Origin: Idiomarina seosinensis
GTDB lineage: Bacteria; Pseudomonadota; Gammaproteobacteria; Enterobacterales; Alteromonadaceae
Direction of reading: 5' to 3'
Assembly: GCF_003987275.1 (NCBI RefSeq)
Contig: NZ_PIQF01000001.1
Coordinates: 868,001-932,000, forward strand
DNA length: 64,000 nucleotides
The notes under the pieces were generated by a model, which saw only the letters and a list, made by a program, of their open reading frames with translations, ran no database searches and had not been told where the DNA came from. This document shows positions 39,785-50,757 of the stretch, piece by piece. The translations under genes and the position numbers were made by a program. How positions within the stretch are numbered: the first letter of the stretch is position 1; every line of letters starts with the position of its first letter.

Positions 39785-39809
39785 ATACGATTACGCTTGT
39801 TAACGGTAA

Positions 39810-42083
<2,274 letters not shown>

Positions 42084-42122
42084 CTATTTTGTGGCGCAGA
42101 TTATACAGGTTCCGGGCCTGAA

Positions 42123-42563
42123 TTACCATTCACCGGTATTTTCCATTGACGCCCAAGGCTCTTGTGGCGCTAGGTGCTCGCCCTCCTGCAATAGTTCAAT
42201 CGAGATATTATCCGGCGAACGCACAAACGCCATGTGACCATCTCTTGGCGGGCGGTTGATCGTCACGCCATGGTCTTTTAGATGTTGGCAAAGCTGATAA
42301 ATGTCTTCTACTCGAAATGCCAGATGACCAAAATTACGCCCGCCATCATAGGTCTCAGGATCCCAATTGTAAGTCAGTTCCAGCATCGGCGATTTATTCT
42401 TTTCCGCGTGATCTACATCGTCCGGAGCAGCCAGAAAAACTAGAGTAAAGCGACCTTTCTCGTTGTCTTTACGATACATTTCTTTAAGACCCAATAGATC
42501 ACAATAAAAATGCAACGACTGCTCCAGGTTTTGCACCCGTACCATGGTGTGAAGATACCGCAT
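42123..42563 (-). CDS. gloA: Lactoylglutathione lyase (glyoxalase I)
   Basis: Converts the methylglyoxal-glutathione hemithioacetal to S-lactoylglutathione. The 146-residue protein is a VOC-fold enzyme with the four metal ligands His5, Glu62, His80 and Glu123 in their usual places. The N terminus Met-Arg-Tyr-Leu-His-Thr-Met-Val-Arg-Val matches the nickel-type bacterial GloA. Two ATGs are adjacent (42566 and 42563); the second has better spacing to AAGGAG and puts the first ligand at position 5. It follows the ThDP enzyme by about 40 bp in the same direction. Confidence 0.95.
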   Translation of the reverse strand: MRYLHTMVRVQNLEQSLHFYCDLLGLKEMYRKDNEKGRFTLVFLAAPDDVDHAEKNKSPMLELTYNWDPETYDGGRNFGHLAFRVEDIYQLCQHLKDHGVTINRPPRDGHMAFVRSPDNISIELLQEGEHLAPQEPWASMENTGEW

Positions 42564-42607
42564 CATTTACTCCTTAACTTTTCACAGTTTTTTTGATCTA
42601 AATTCCT

Positions 42608-44374
42608 TTAACCTCGCAGTTTGCGCATCACCGCTCGGGTACCAATGCGTATACGCTGACTTAGCGGAAAACGTTTAAACGTTGATTTTGTAGTACCAGA
42701 AGTAAAGGCAGTCTGTTTGCTATAGTCGATCGCAACATTCACAATAACTGGGCGGTCCTCCGCAGATATCTTCAACGCCTCTGTTATTCCGTCACTAATA
42801 GAGGAATCATCTTTAATTTCTACATAGCCTGCGCCCGTCGCTTGCGCTACCCCTTCAAAATCAGCCTGGCCAATTTGAGTACAGGGTTTACGGTTATAGG
42901 GCATTTGTTGGGCTTGAGCTATTTGAGACAGCTCGCCGTCATTAAACACAAAATACATGACACCCAATTTATTACTGGCGGCCGTTAAAATTTCCATGCA
43001 GGTCATCATGAAGCAACCATCACCAACGATCGCAAATACCTGTTTGTCAGGTTGTGCAAACTTAGCCCCAATCGCCGCAGGAACAGCGTAGCCCATCGCG
43101 TTATAATCGGTTGGTGTTAACAGTATGGCGGGTTCTGCTAACGGATATAACTCCGCCGTCAAAAAGGTGTGATTACCATCATCCAGCACCGTAATCGCGT
43201 CATCATCCATTTTCTGTCGCAGCTGATTAAAGAAGCGCGCTGGATTTACCCTTTCCCCGCTGTCATGTTCTAACCACTGTTGATGATAGTCGGACTTGCG
43301 CTTTTCGATACCACTAATCAGCTCCTTATTTTCATTTCGCGCCGGGATATCCTTCAACTGCGCCAGCAACTCATCCAGAAAGTCTTCCGCATCGGCGCCA
43401 ATTGCCAGTTTAGCCACGTAATTTTGATTAAACACTGAGCCATCAATATCAACGTGAATTAGGTTGTCCGGCACTACTGCGCTAAAGCTACCCGTTGGTA
43501 TTTCGGAAAAACGCGTACCAATAGCAAGCAGCACGTCACAGTCCTTAAACGCATATTGCGCCGCAGGTACTGCTGATGGACTAAAACCAAATCCAGCGTG
43601 CAGCGGGTGTGTGTGTGGAAAAGAAGAAAGGCCTTGTAACGTAGTCGTGACCGGAATTTGTAGCTTATCAGCTAAGTTAATCAATTGTTTCTTAGCACCT
43701 CGAGCCCCCCAACCAACAAACAATCCGGGCCGCTTAGCATTGACTAATAGCTCCACCGCTTTTGCAGTCAGTTCAGGCAGTTCCCGCGGCTCCTTTAACG
43801 GCTGCCGATCTAAATAGTTTTGATAAGTAAGTGGCTTGCTCACTGTATCGGTAAAAAGCTGCAGGTTAACCGGTATTTCAATCAGTACCGGTCCGGGTTT
43901 GCCCTCGGTCGCTTGTTGGTAAGCCCGATAGATCGTGTCTATCACGTCATCCTGGTGCTCTATCCGGTAAGCCGCTTTGGTAATTGGTTTAGCTAACTCA
44001 AGTTGATCAACACCGTGTAATTGATAGCGATTACCGGTGTCGGTGCGGGTACCACCGGTAATAACCAGCATTGGTATACCATCCAGGAATGCTTCACCAA
44101 TGCCGCTGGCAGCATGAGTGAAACCAGCCGCCGGTACAATCGCCAAAACGCCGATCTCACTATTCTGCTGGGCATGTTGTTTAGCGGCACGACTGACACC
44201 ATCGGCCATAAATGCGGCGCCACCCTCATGGGTGACCAATATTGGTTCAATCTGTTCACTACTGTTCAGCGCGTCGTAGAGCTCAGTGTTGTGCACTCCA
44301 GGAATACCGAAAGTATGCCGGATCCCCAGTTGCTCGAGGGCAAAGACCGTTAATTCTGCGGCATTCTTTTTCAT
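42608..44374 (-). CDS. Thiamine-diphosphate-dependent enzyme (acetolactate synthase/2-oxoacid decarboxylase superfamily)
   Basis: A 588-residue ThDP enzyme with the three-domain POX layout. The activating glutamate is Glu50 in Thr-His-Glu-Gly-Gly-Ala-Ala. The cofactor motif Gly-Asp-Gly-Cys-Phe-Met-Met ending in Phe-Asn-Asp-Gly-Glu-Leu lies near 450-480. It is annotated as acetolactate synthase-like in related genomes as far as I recall, but no small subunit or valine pathway gene is nearby. It follows an FMN 2-hydroxyacid dehydrogenase by 33 bp, an arrangement like mandelate dehydrogenase plus benzoylformate decarboxylase. A 2-oxoacid decarboxylase or ligase acting on the dehydrogenase product is therefore a reasonable guess. 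Specificity is not determined. Confidence 0.85.
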   Translation of the reverse strand: MKKNAAELTVFALEQLGIRHTFGIPGVHNTELYDALNSSEQIEPILVTHEGGAAFMADGVSRAAKQHAQQNSEIGVLAIVPAAGFTHAASGIGEAFLDGIPMLVITGGTRTDTGNRYQLHGVDQLELAKPITKAAYRIEHQDDVIDTIYRAYQQATEGKPGPVLIEIPVNLQLFTDTVSKPLTYQNYLDRQPLKEPRELPELTAKAVELLVNAKRPGLFVGWGARGAKKQLINLADKLQIPVTTTLQGLSSFPHTHPLHAGFGFSPSAVPAAQYAFKDCDVLLAIGTRFSEIPTGSFSAVVPDNLIHVDIDGSVFNQNYVAKLAIGADAEDFLDELLAQLKDIPARNENKELISGIEKRKSDYHQQWLEHDSGERVNPARFFNQLRQKMDDDAITVLDDGNHTFLTAELYPLAEPAILLTPTDYNAMGYAVPAAIGAKFAQPDKQVFAIVGDGCFMMTCMEILTAASNKLGVMYFVFNDGELSQIAQAQQMPYNRKPCTQIGQADFEGVAQATGAGYVEIKDDSSISDGITEALKISAEDRPVIVNVAIDYSKQTAFTSGTTKSTFKRFPLSQRIRIGTRAVMRKLRG

Positions 44375-44407
44375 CGTCGACTCCGGTTATCGGTTAAAGT
44401 GCGCCTG

Positions 44408-45574
44408 CTATTCTAGGTTGTCAGGTCCAATCTGATTAATATCAGTTTCCCCCATTAATGCCAGGGCAACTCTCATTTCATTCTCAATACGTTGTAACAA
44501 CTTTACCACACCCTGTTCACCCTGAGCAGCCAGCGCGAACGCCCATGCGCGGCCTAGTAAGCAACCATCAGCGCCAAGCGCCAGCGACTTAACAACGTCC
44601 AGTCCACTATTAACCCCACCATCCATCCAAATTTCAAATGAGTCTGAGCTAGTACCTGCAACAGCGGCACGAATTTCAGGCAGCTTTTCCAAGGTTGGCT
44701 TTACTCCATCCAGCTGACGTCCACCATGATTGGATACGATAATGCCATCGGCACCCAACTTAGCGGCTTGCTGTGCATCCTCACTATCCATAATGCCTTT
44801 GACTAACAGCTTGCCGGACCAGTTGTGCTTTAACCAGATTAAGTCATCCCAGCTAACCGACGCATCAAACTGTGCGTCAACCCAGCTCTTAAATTGTGGC
44901 AAACTCCGGGCATCCGGAACGGCTTCGTTTAAATTGCCAAACACCAAGGGTTTACCTTTGACTGCAACATCGATAACCCAAGCCGGGTGGCTCACCAAGT
45001 CCTTTACTCGGGCCCAGCGCTTGGCCAACGTCTGAACCCCATCAAAGCCATTACGAACGTCGCGATAGCGGCTTCCCAAAACAGCTAAATCTACGGTCAC
45101 TACCAGCGTGGTCACACCGGTTTGCTCCGCACGTTGCAGTAATCGCAACACATAATCACGATCTTTCATCACGTACAGCTGAAACCAGGGGGCCCTCGAA
45201 TTATCCGCAGCAGCGACTTCTTCAATTCCGCAGAGAGATACCGTCGATGCGCAAAAACTGACGCCCTGCTTAACTGCAGCACGCTGCGCCAAGGTTTCTC
45301 CGCGGCGCGCCATTAGTCCTGCCAAGCCAACGGGTCCAAGAGCAAGCGGCATCGAAAATAACTGCCCCTGCAGTGTCGTATTCAAATTAACGCTACTGAC
45401 GTCTCTCAGCACGCGCTGTTTTAGCTGAACTGCTGTAAAAGCATGTTCATTCGCAAAGCGCGTTTGCTCCTGGTAAGAGCCGCCGTCTAAGTAATCAAAA
45501 ATTTGCTGCGGTAGTCGCTTTTTGGCCAAATTGCGATAATCGGCAGTCGTCGCAGGTTCAATTAATTTACTCAT
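44408..45574 (-). CDS. lldD: FMN-dependent L-2-hydroxyacid (L-lactate) dehydrogenase
   Basis: Flavoenzyme of about 388 residues that oxidises an L-2-hydroxyacid to the 2-oxoacid, usually L-lactate to pyruvate, passing electrons to the respiratory chain. The family signature with the catalytic base His283 reads Ser-Asn-His-Gly-Gly-Arg-Gln-Leu-Asp-Gly. Thr-Val-Asp near 162 and the Gly-Gly-Val-Asn-Ser-Gly-Leu-Asp phosphate loop are also present. I place the start at the ATG at 45574, which overlaps the metallopeptidase stop by 8 bp; the long frame to 45622 runs deep into that gene. Lactate is the default substrate, but mandelate-type acids are possible given the ThDP neighbour. Confidence 0.88.
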   Translation of the reverse strand: MSKLIEPATTADYRNLAKKRLPQQIFDYLDGGSYQEQTRFANEHAFTAVQLKQRVLRDVSSVNLNTTLQGQLFSMPLALGPVGLAGLMARRGETLAQRAAVKQGVSFCASTVSLCGIEEVAAADNSRAPWFQLYVMKDRDYVLRLLQRAEQTGVTTLVVTVDLAVLGSRYRDVRNGFDGVQTLAKRWARVKDLVSHPAWVIDVAVKGKPLVFGNLNEAVPDARSLPQFKSWVDAQFDASVSWDDLIWLKHNWSGKLLVKGIMDSEDAQQAAKLGADGIIVSNHGGRQLDGVKPTLEKLPEIRAAVAGTSSDSFEIWMDGGVNSGLDVVKSLALGADGCLLGRAWAFALAAQGEQGVVKLLQRIENEMRVALALMGETDINQIGPDNLE

Positions 45575-46244
45575 GATGGTTAAGACTATGTTTACGAGCT
45601 TGCCAGTCGGGCAAAAACTCATCCATTAAGCGGTAAAAACGTTGGTTATGATAACGTTCGTATAGGTGAGTCAGCTCATGCACCACAACGTATTCGAGGC
45701 TTTCTGGTGCCTTTTTGATCAAATCAAAGTTTAGCCAAATTTTTTTGCTGCGGATATTACAGCTTCCCCAGCGCGTCTTCATTTTTCGCACACCAAAATC
45801 ACTAGCTGCAACGCGCATAATGGGTTGCCAGTAATCCAATAGTTGTTCAATACGTTGCTTTAATTGCTGCCGGTACCATTTATCCAGTAGCCGTTCACGG
45901 GCAACTAGATCGGTAGGCTGTTTTAGTTGCAGGGTAATGTGTGGATCGTTTATTGATACCATCGCGCGCTGAGATGTGGCGACTGCGCGTAGCTGATACG
46001 CTTTACCAGTAAAATAGATAGTAGCTCCCTCCTCATAGGACGGGGCTAACATCGTTGGCTGTTGCGCCAGCTTGTCGAGTTGTTGTTCTATCCAATTCTG
46101 TCGCGCTTTGACCAGTGACCGCACGTATAGCATAGGCCAATGCTTGGGGGCTGAAACTTGCACTGTGCCCGGCGCCTTAACTCTTAAGTACAGGTGTTTA
46201 ATACGCTTACGCGTAATTTCCACCGAGTGGCCACCTACTTGCAT
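45567..46244 (-). CDS. YgjP/SprT-like zinc metallopeptidase (M48/DUF45 family)
   Basis: Soluble 225-residue protein of the YgjP family (COG1451). The zinc motif is His189-Glu190-Leu-Thr-His193, and a third ligand His is nearby in Tyr-His-Asn-Gln-Arg-Phe. The preceding Lys-Thr-Arg-Trp-Gly-Ser-Cys stretch (about 156-162) is the hallmark of this family. The physiological substrate is unknown. It is packed between the ion channel gene (2 bp upstream) and the FMN dehydrogenase (8-bp overlap), so it belongs to the long leftward transcript. Confidence 0.9.
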   Translation of the reverse strand: MQVGGHSVEITRKRIKHLYLRVKAPGTVQVSAPKHWPMLYVRSLVKARQNWIEQQLDKLAQQPTMLAPSYEEGATIYFTGKAYQLRAVATSQRAMVSINDPHITLQLKQPTDLVARERLLDKWYRQQLKQRIEQLLDYWQPIMRVAASDFGVRKMKTRWGSCNIRSKKIWLNFDLIKKAPESLEYVVVHELTHLYERYHNQRFYRLMDEFLPDWQARKHSLNHHE

Positions 46245-46246
46245 GT

Positions 46247-47068
46247 TTAACCTTTCGGCTGCTGTGTCTGTAGTAACTGTTTTAACTCTTTTATTTCTTG
46301 CTGTAAATCTTCAAGCGTTACTTGCTCACCTTGTTCTGCTTCCAGTTGTTGTTTTAGCTCTTCCGCCTCGCGCCGGCTTTCCTTGTCCATAACATTAACC
46401 ACAATGCCGATTACCATATTTAAGAAGGCAAAAGCGGTTAGGAAAATAAAGGTCATATAGTAAAACCAACTCCAGGGATAAACTTCCATAGTTTCATACT
46501 GAATGTCGGTCCAATCTTCAAACGTCATTACCCGGAATAAGGTCAACATTGAGGTGGCAATGTTATCCCACAGAAATGGGTTTATCTCAGCGAACAAATA
46601 GCTACCGACAGCGGCATAGATGTAGAAAATGATAAACATCAGCAACACCACATAGCCCATCTGTGGCAATGCTTTTAACAACGAAGTAATTAACGTGCGC
46701 AACTCTGGAATGATAGAGATCATACGAAGCACACGGAAGATTCGCACCAACCGCGCAAGTAACGCTAACTCTGAGTCGTTGACTGGAATTAAACTGACCA
46801 CAACGACTAAAGTGTCGAACACATTCCAGCCATCTTTAAAAAAGTTTTTCTTATCCTGGTCCGCTATATACCGAATAGTGATCTCAACCACAAAAAATAC
46901 CGTGATGAACCAGTCCAGTCCCAACAACAGCTGATTAGTAAGACCAGGCAGCTCGTAGGTCTTAGCGCCAATTTCTAATGCAGAAATAATAATCACCGAA
47001 ATAACCGCAAATTCGAACAACCGGTTATTCTTAAGCGAAAATAGTCGTTGTTTTAAGTTCTCATACAT
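46247..47068 (-). CDS. Single-domain voltage-gated cation channel (NaChBac-like) with acidic filter
   Basis: Six-helix ion channel of 273 residues that should assemble as a tetramer. S4 carries four arginines at every third position (106, 109, 112, 115), the voltage sensor. S5-pore-S6 covers about 138-227. The selectivity filter reads Thr182-Phe-Glu-Asp-Trp-Thr-Asp188. Compared with the NavAb filter Thr-Leu-Glu-Ser-Trp-Ser-Met, it has Asp at the Ser and Met positions, as in the calcium-selective CavAb mutant. A C-terminal heptad coiled coil (about 230-268) fits the four-helix bundle of bacterial Nav channels. The ATG at 47068 is 2 bp after uppP; the longer frame to 47131 would overlap it. Confidence 0.9.
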   Translation of the reverse strand: MYENLKQRLFSLKNNRLFEFAVISVIIISALEIGAKTYELPGLTNQLLLGLDWFITVFFVVEITIRYIADQDKKNFFKDGWNVFDTLVVVVSLIPVNDSELALLARLVRIFRVLRMISIIPELRTLITSLLKALPQMGYVVLLMFIIFYIYAAVGSYLFAEINPFLWDNIATSMLTLFRVMTFEDWTDIQYETMEVYPWSWFYYMTFIFLTAFAFLNMVIGIVVNVMDKESRREAEELKQQLEAEQGEQVTLEDLQQEIKELKQLLQTQQPKG

Positions 47069-47070
47069 AG

Positions 47071-47868
47071 TTAGACGAACACCCAATACAACACTGCAGC
47101 AAGTACCAACCGATAAATAACATAAGGCCACATGCCAAAGTCATTGAGCCACTTTAAGAAAAAATGAATAGCCGTTATTGCAGTAACAAACGATGCTATC
47201 CCACCAATCAAAAAGCCGTTCCAATCGACCGCGACATTATCACTAGCAATACTTAACAGCTTGATTAATGCGGCGCCGAGCGTAATTGGAATTGCCATGT
47301 AAAATGAAAACTTGGACGCGGTTTCGCGGTTCAGGCCCATAAATAAGCCAGCGGTGATAGTCGCACCCGAGCGTGAGGTACCAGGCACCAATGCTAATGC
47401 CTGCGCGAAACCAACAATCACGGCATCTAATAAACCAATATTGGTGAGTTGACGTTGGCCTCGCCCCCATTTATCAGCAATTGCAAGTAACACCGCATAC
47501 ACCACGGTAGTTGTAATAATTACCCATACTGCTCGTAACACAGTGTCAATGTAATCCAACAGAAAAACGCCAGCTGCACAGGCTGGAATCGTCGCAATAA
47601 CGACCATCCACCCCAATTTACTGTGACCAACATTCTGTCCGGCCGGTATTGAACGGATGCCATCGGTCAGTAGTGCAGTGACGTCTTTCCGAAAATACAT
47701 GATGACCGCCAGTAAGGTGCCAACATGAACTGACAAGTCAAAGCCCACGCCCTGATCACTCCACCCGGTAACAGCTGGCATCAGAATTAGATGGGCGGAG
47801 CTGGAAATCGGAAGAAACTCAGTAATGCCCTGCACAATCCCTAGTATGATGGCTTGCCATAAATCCAT
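47071..47868 (-). CDS. uppP: Undecaprenyl-diphosphatase UppP (BacA)
   Basis: Inner-membrane enzyme that recycles undecaprenyl diphosphate to the monophosphate carrier for peptidoglycan synthesis; its excess gives bacitracin resistance. The 265-residue protein has both conserved blocks. They are Gly-Ile-Val-Gln-Gly-Ile-Thr-Glu-Phe-Leu-Pro-Ile-Ser-Ser-Ser-Ala-His at about 10-26, and Pro-Gly-Thr-Ser-Arg-Ser-Gly-Ala-Thr-Ile near 163. The length and number of helices are normal. It lies 82 bp after lysC and directly before the channel gene. Confidence 0.97.
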   Translation of the reverse strand: MDLWQAIILGIVQGITEFLPISSSAHLILMPAVTGWSDQGVGFDLSVHVGTLLAVIMYFRKDVTALLTDGIRSIPAGQNVGHSKLGWMVVIATIPACAAGVFLLDYIDTVLRAVWVIITTTVVYAVLLAIADKWGRGQRQLTNIGLLDAVIVGFAQALALVPGTSRSGATITAGLFMGLNRETASKFSFYMAIPITLGAALIKLLSIASDNVAVDWNGFLIGGIASFVTAITAIHFFLKWLNDFGMWPYVIYRLVLAAVLYWVFV

Positions 47869-47950
47869 TGCACGACTCGCTTATTCTGCGTTAATTGTTA
47901 TTCAAACGGGAAAAATTGCCGTGCATTATAGACCGATTTAGCCAGTCACG

Positions 47951-49306
47951 TCATAGCTTTGCGTGTAGATTTTTAATAATCCGTTCAGCGCCGCTATCAG
48001 CCACTAAAAAACACAAGTTATGGCGGCTGGCTCCCTGGCAGATCATCCGCACCGGATCAGGCGACGCTGCTTGTAATACTTTTGGAGAAATATCACCGTA
48101 GTGGCCAATGTCATTGCCAATAACGGCAATGAGCGTGAGTCCTTGTTCAATCTCAATCGTTGCAAACTGTCGCAGCTCTTCCAGCATAGGTTCTGGCAGC
48201 AACGATTGACCATTAGCTCGGCTACCATCCTCGTCTAACGTCAGAGCAATACTCACTTCCGAAGTGGTTACCAGGTCCACACTAATGTTATAACGCGCCA
48301 ATACGTCGAATAGCCGCGCTAAAAAGCCAGTAGCATGCAACATATCTATGCTATTGACGGTTAACAAGGTTTGATGACGGCGCCTCGCCAGAGCTCTGAT
48401 AGAAGGTCGAGTTGTTGGTTCTGGGACAACTAAAGTCCCTCCCTTTTCAGGGTGTCTGCTGTGTCCAACAAAAACCGCTATGCCATGTTCGATTGCGGGC
48501 TTAAGACTCTTGGGATGTAATACTTTCGCGCCGAACGTCGCAAGCTCAGCGGCTTCAGCAAAACTTATTTGCTGCAGCGGCTGAGCGTCACTGCAAATAC
48601 GCGGGTCAGTGGTATATATGCCAGCAACATCGGTCCAGATATTTAACTGCTCAGCAGTGAGCGCAGCCGCAAACAATGCGGCGCTATAATCACTTCCACC
48701 TCGGCCTAACGTTGTCGTGTAACCCTGTAAGTCAGCACCAATAAAACCTTGAGTCACTATACCTACGCCCTCCTGCAGCAAGCTTGACAGGCTTTTGCAC
48801 CGCTCTTTGGTAGCGGATAAGTCAGGGGTTGCATTACCGTGGTAACTATCAGTAACTAAAATATCGCGAGCATCGACAATCTCTACTGCTGCGCTATGCG
48901 AACGCCAAAACGCAGTAAATAACTCACTCGAGCAGCGCTCACCAAAACTAAGTATTAAATCTCGTCGACGACTAATTTCAGATGGCTGTTGTGGTAAAGG
49001 CGCTGCTGCCAGCTCAGTCAGTTGTTCATGTAAAGACTGTAGACGCTGATGACAACTAGCTGAAGAAGCGGGAAGTTGCTCAGCAATACCTTGATGAATC
49101 ACTATTATTTCGTCGAGCAAACGCTGGCGCTCAACCTGCGCTTGAGATTGACTAATAGCTACCAGCCGGTTAGTAACACCAGCACAGGCACTTACCACCA
49201 CCATCGTTGGCTGTGGCTGACGTTCGATGACACTGACACATGATTTAATAGCATCGGCGTCAGCCATACTGGTGCCACCGAACTTATTAACTTGAATGGG
49301 TAACAT
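47951..49306 (-). CDS. lysC: Lysine-sensitive aspartate kinase LysC
   Basis: Phosphorylates aspartate in the first step of lysine, threonine and methionine synthesis. The protein is about 451 residues and monofunctional. The kinase motif Val-Asn-Lys-Phe-Gly-Gly-Thr-Ser is at the N terminus, Gly-Arg-Gly-Gly-Ser-Asp-Tyr-Ser-Ala is near 220, and two ACT domains occupy about 305-445. I take the ATG at 49306, preceded by GGGGA, because the frame's earlier codons to 49375 lie inside the riboswitch. Control is by a lysine riboswitch in the leader, and lysine feedback on the ACT domains is expected. Confidence 0.96.
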   Translation of the reverse strand: MLPIQVNKFGGTSMADADAIKSCVSVIERQPQPTMVVVSACAGVTNRLVAISQSQAQVERQRLLDEIIVIHQGIAEQLPASSASCHQRLQSLHEQLTELAAAPLPQQPSEISRRRDLILSFGERCSSELFTAFWRSHSAAVEIVDARDILVTDSYHGNATPDLSATKERCKSLSSLLQEGVGIVTQGFIGADLQGYTTTLGRGGSDYSAALFAAALTAEQLNIWTDVAGIYTTDPRICSDAQPLQQISFAEAAELATFGAKVLHPKSLKPAIEHGIAVFVGHSRHPEKGGTLVVPEPTTRPSIRALARRRHQTLLTVNSIDMLHATGFLARLFDVLARYNISVDLVTTSEVSIALTLDEDGSRANGQSLLPEPMLEELRQFATIEIEQGLTLIAVIGNDIGHYGDISPKVLQAASPDPVRMICQGASRHNLCFLVADSGAERIIKNLHAKL

Positions 49307-49311
49307 GAGAT

Positions 49312-49532
49312 CCCCTGAACCTACTACGACTACGTTCAGAGAGCTTGATAAGGATAGACTCCAGAAGCTCTCCACCTACCGGTGACAACTGCGGGTATTC
49401 AAACCCTACAGCCGATATCAGCCATACCATGTGCTAACACCTCGGCGAGCTCTCCCCTCACTTAGTCCTGTGGTAGGTCCTTTTTAAAAAGGAAAATTAC
49501 TAAGTTATCTGAGACTCGCACCTCTTCCAGAG
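49312..49532 (-). ncRNA. Lysine riboswitch (L box) with translational expression platform
   Basis: On the - strand the aptamer runs from 49532 to 49359. P1 is formed by 49524-49532 with 49359-49367 (nine pairs, two G-U). Conserved L-box blocks follow in order: AGAGGTGCG just inside P1, an ACTTAGTA loop, and GCCGAGG in the central junction. Downstream, 49334-49342 can pair with 49312-49320 and cover the GGGG of the lysC ribosome site. Alternatively, 49339-49346 can pair with 49365-49372, which breaks both P1 and the sequester. Lysine binding should thus shut off translation. Confidence 0.88.
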
Positions 49533-49567
49533 TTTAGTAGACCACAACTAGGTGGATCGATTCAATA

Positions 49568-50617
49568 CTAGGATTGCTTTAGGCTTTGCATGTCAATAAC
49601 AAAACGGTATTTCACATCGCCTTTTTTCATGCGCTGATAGGCTTCGTTAATATTCTCGATATCCAGCATTTCGACATCACAGTGGATATCATGCTCAGCA
49701 CAGAAGTCCAGCATCTCCTGAGTTTCTGGCAAACCGCCAATTAACGAGCCAGCAAGAACTCTGCGCTTCAACACCAACGCACCAGCTTCAAGTGCTGGCT
49801 CAACAGGTTCCAGTAAACCAACGATAATGTGTGTACCGTCGTATTTAAGACAATTCAGATACGGGTTTAAATCATGCTTCACCGGGACGGTATCCAGCAT
49901 AAAGTCAAATGTTTCCGCGACCGCCTGCATTTGTTCTTGATCGGTTGAAATAACAACGTGATCAGCGCCCTGTTTTTTGGCTTCTTTTACCTTCGCCTCC
50001 GAACGCGTGAAAATAGTCACTTCGGCACCCAAAGCTTTCGCGAATTTAACGCCCATATGACCGAGGCCACCCATACCAATAACACCGACTTTGTCGCCTT
50101 TTTTGACGCCGTAGTGGCGTAATGGCGAATAGGTGGTAATGCCGGCGCATAGCAATGGAGCTGCCTTAGCGGCATCCAGCGCATCAGGCACTTTAACCAC
50201 AAACCGGTCGCTAACCACAATGCTTTCTGAGTAGCCACCATATGTGACACTACCATCATGCAGGTCTTCACCATTATAAGTAGGCACCATACCGTTAAGG
50301 CAGTATTGCTCAAGCCCCTGATCACAGGCCGAACACTGCCGACAGGAGTCAACCAAACAGCCAACCCCCACCACATCGCCTTCTTTGTACTGCGTCACCT
50401 TGTCACCGACTGCCGTTACTCGGCCAACGATCTCATGCCCGGGTACCACTGGATAAATAGTGCCACCCCAATCGTTCTCAACATAGTGAATATCGGTATG
50501 ACAAACACCACAGTAATCTATTTCAATCGCCACATCGTCGCTTCGCAATGTTCTCCGCTCGATACCGTGTTGCGCTAAGCCAGAGTTTTCCGACTGCGCA
50601 GCGTACGCTTTAACCAT
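49568..50617 (-). CDS. Zinc-dependent NAD(P) alcohol dehydrogenase (YahK/cinnamyl-alcohol type)
   Basis: Medium-chain dehydrogenase of 349 residues that reduces aldehydes or oxidises alcohols. Catalytic zinc ligands are Cys39 and His61 with Glu62, in Cys-Gly-Val-Cys-His and Gly-His-Glu. The structural zinc is held by Cys92, Cys95, Cys98 and Cys106. The Gly-Met-Gly-Gly-Leu-Gly-His nucleotide loop lies near residue 182. These residues match the YahK-like NADPH aldehyde reductase group. I choose the ATG at 50617, which has AAAGGAG; the frame extends to 50758 without a better start. It is a single gene divergent from the sensor cyclase. The natural substrate is unknown; aldehyde detoxification is likely. 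Confidence 0.92.
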   Translation of the reverse strand: MVKAYAAQSENSGLAQHGIERRTLRSDDVAIEIDYCGVCHTDIHYVENDWGGTIYPVVPGHEIVGRVTAVGDKVTQYKEGDVVGVGCLVDSCRQCSACDQGLEQYCLNGMVPTYNGEDLHDGSVTYGGYSESIVVSDRFVVKVPDALDAAKAAPLLCAGITTYSPLRHYGVKKGDKVGVIGMGGLGHMGVKFAKALGAEVTIFTRSEAKVKEAKKQGADHVVISTDQEQMQAVAETFDFMLDTVPVKHDLNPYLNCLKYDGTHIIVGLLEPVEPALEAGALVLKRRVLAGSLIGGLPETQEMLDFCAEHDIHCDVEMLDIENINEAYQRMKKGDVKYRFVIDMQSLKQS

Positions 50618-50757
50618 AGTAGTGCTCCTTTTACTGGATGTTATTTCAATACTGGTATTAGCCTCTTTTAGATCCTTTTGTAACATTAATTGCATCGTTA
50701 CTGGCAACCACTTAAGATAAAATTCGGACGGTTCAACTAAAAGCGGAATACTCGACA

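Noticed and set aside
49307-49375. N-terminal extension of lysC to 49375
   Set aside because: The extension would translate the expression platform and P1 region of the lysine riboswitch; ATG at 49306 has the ribosome site.
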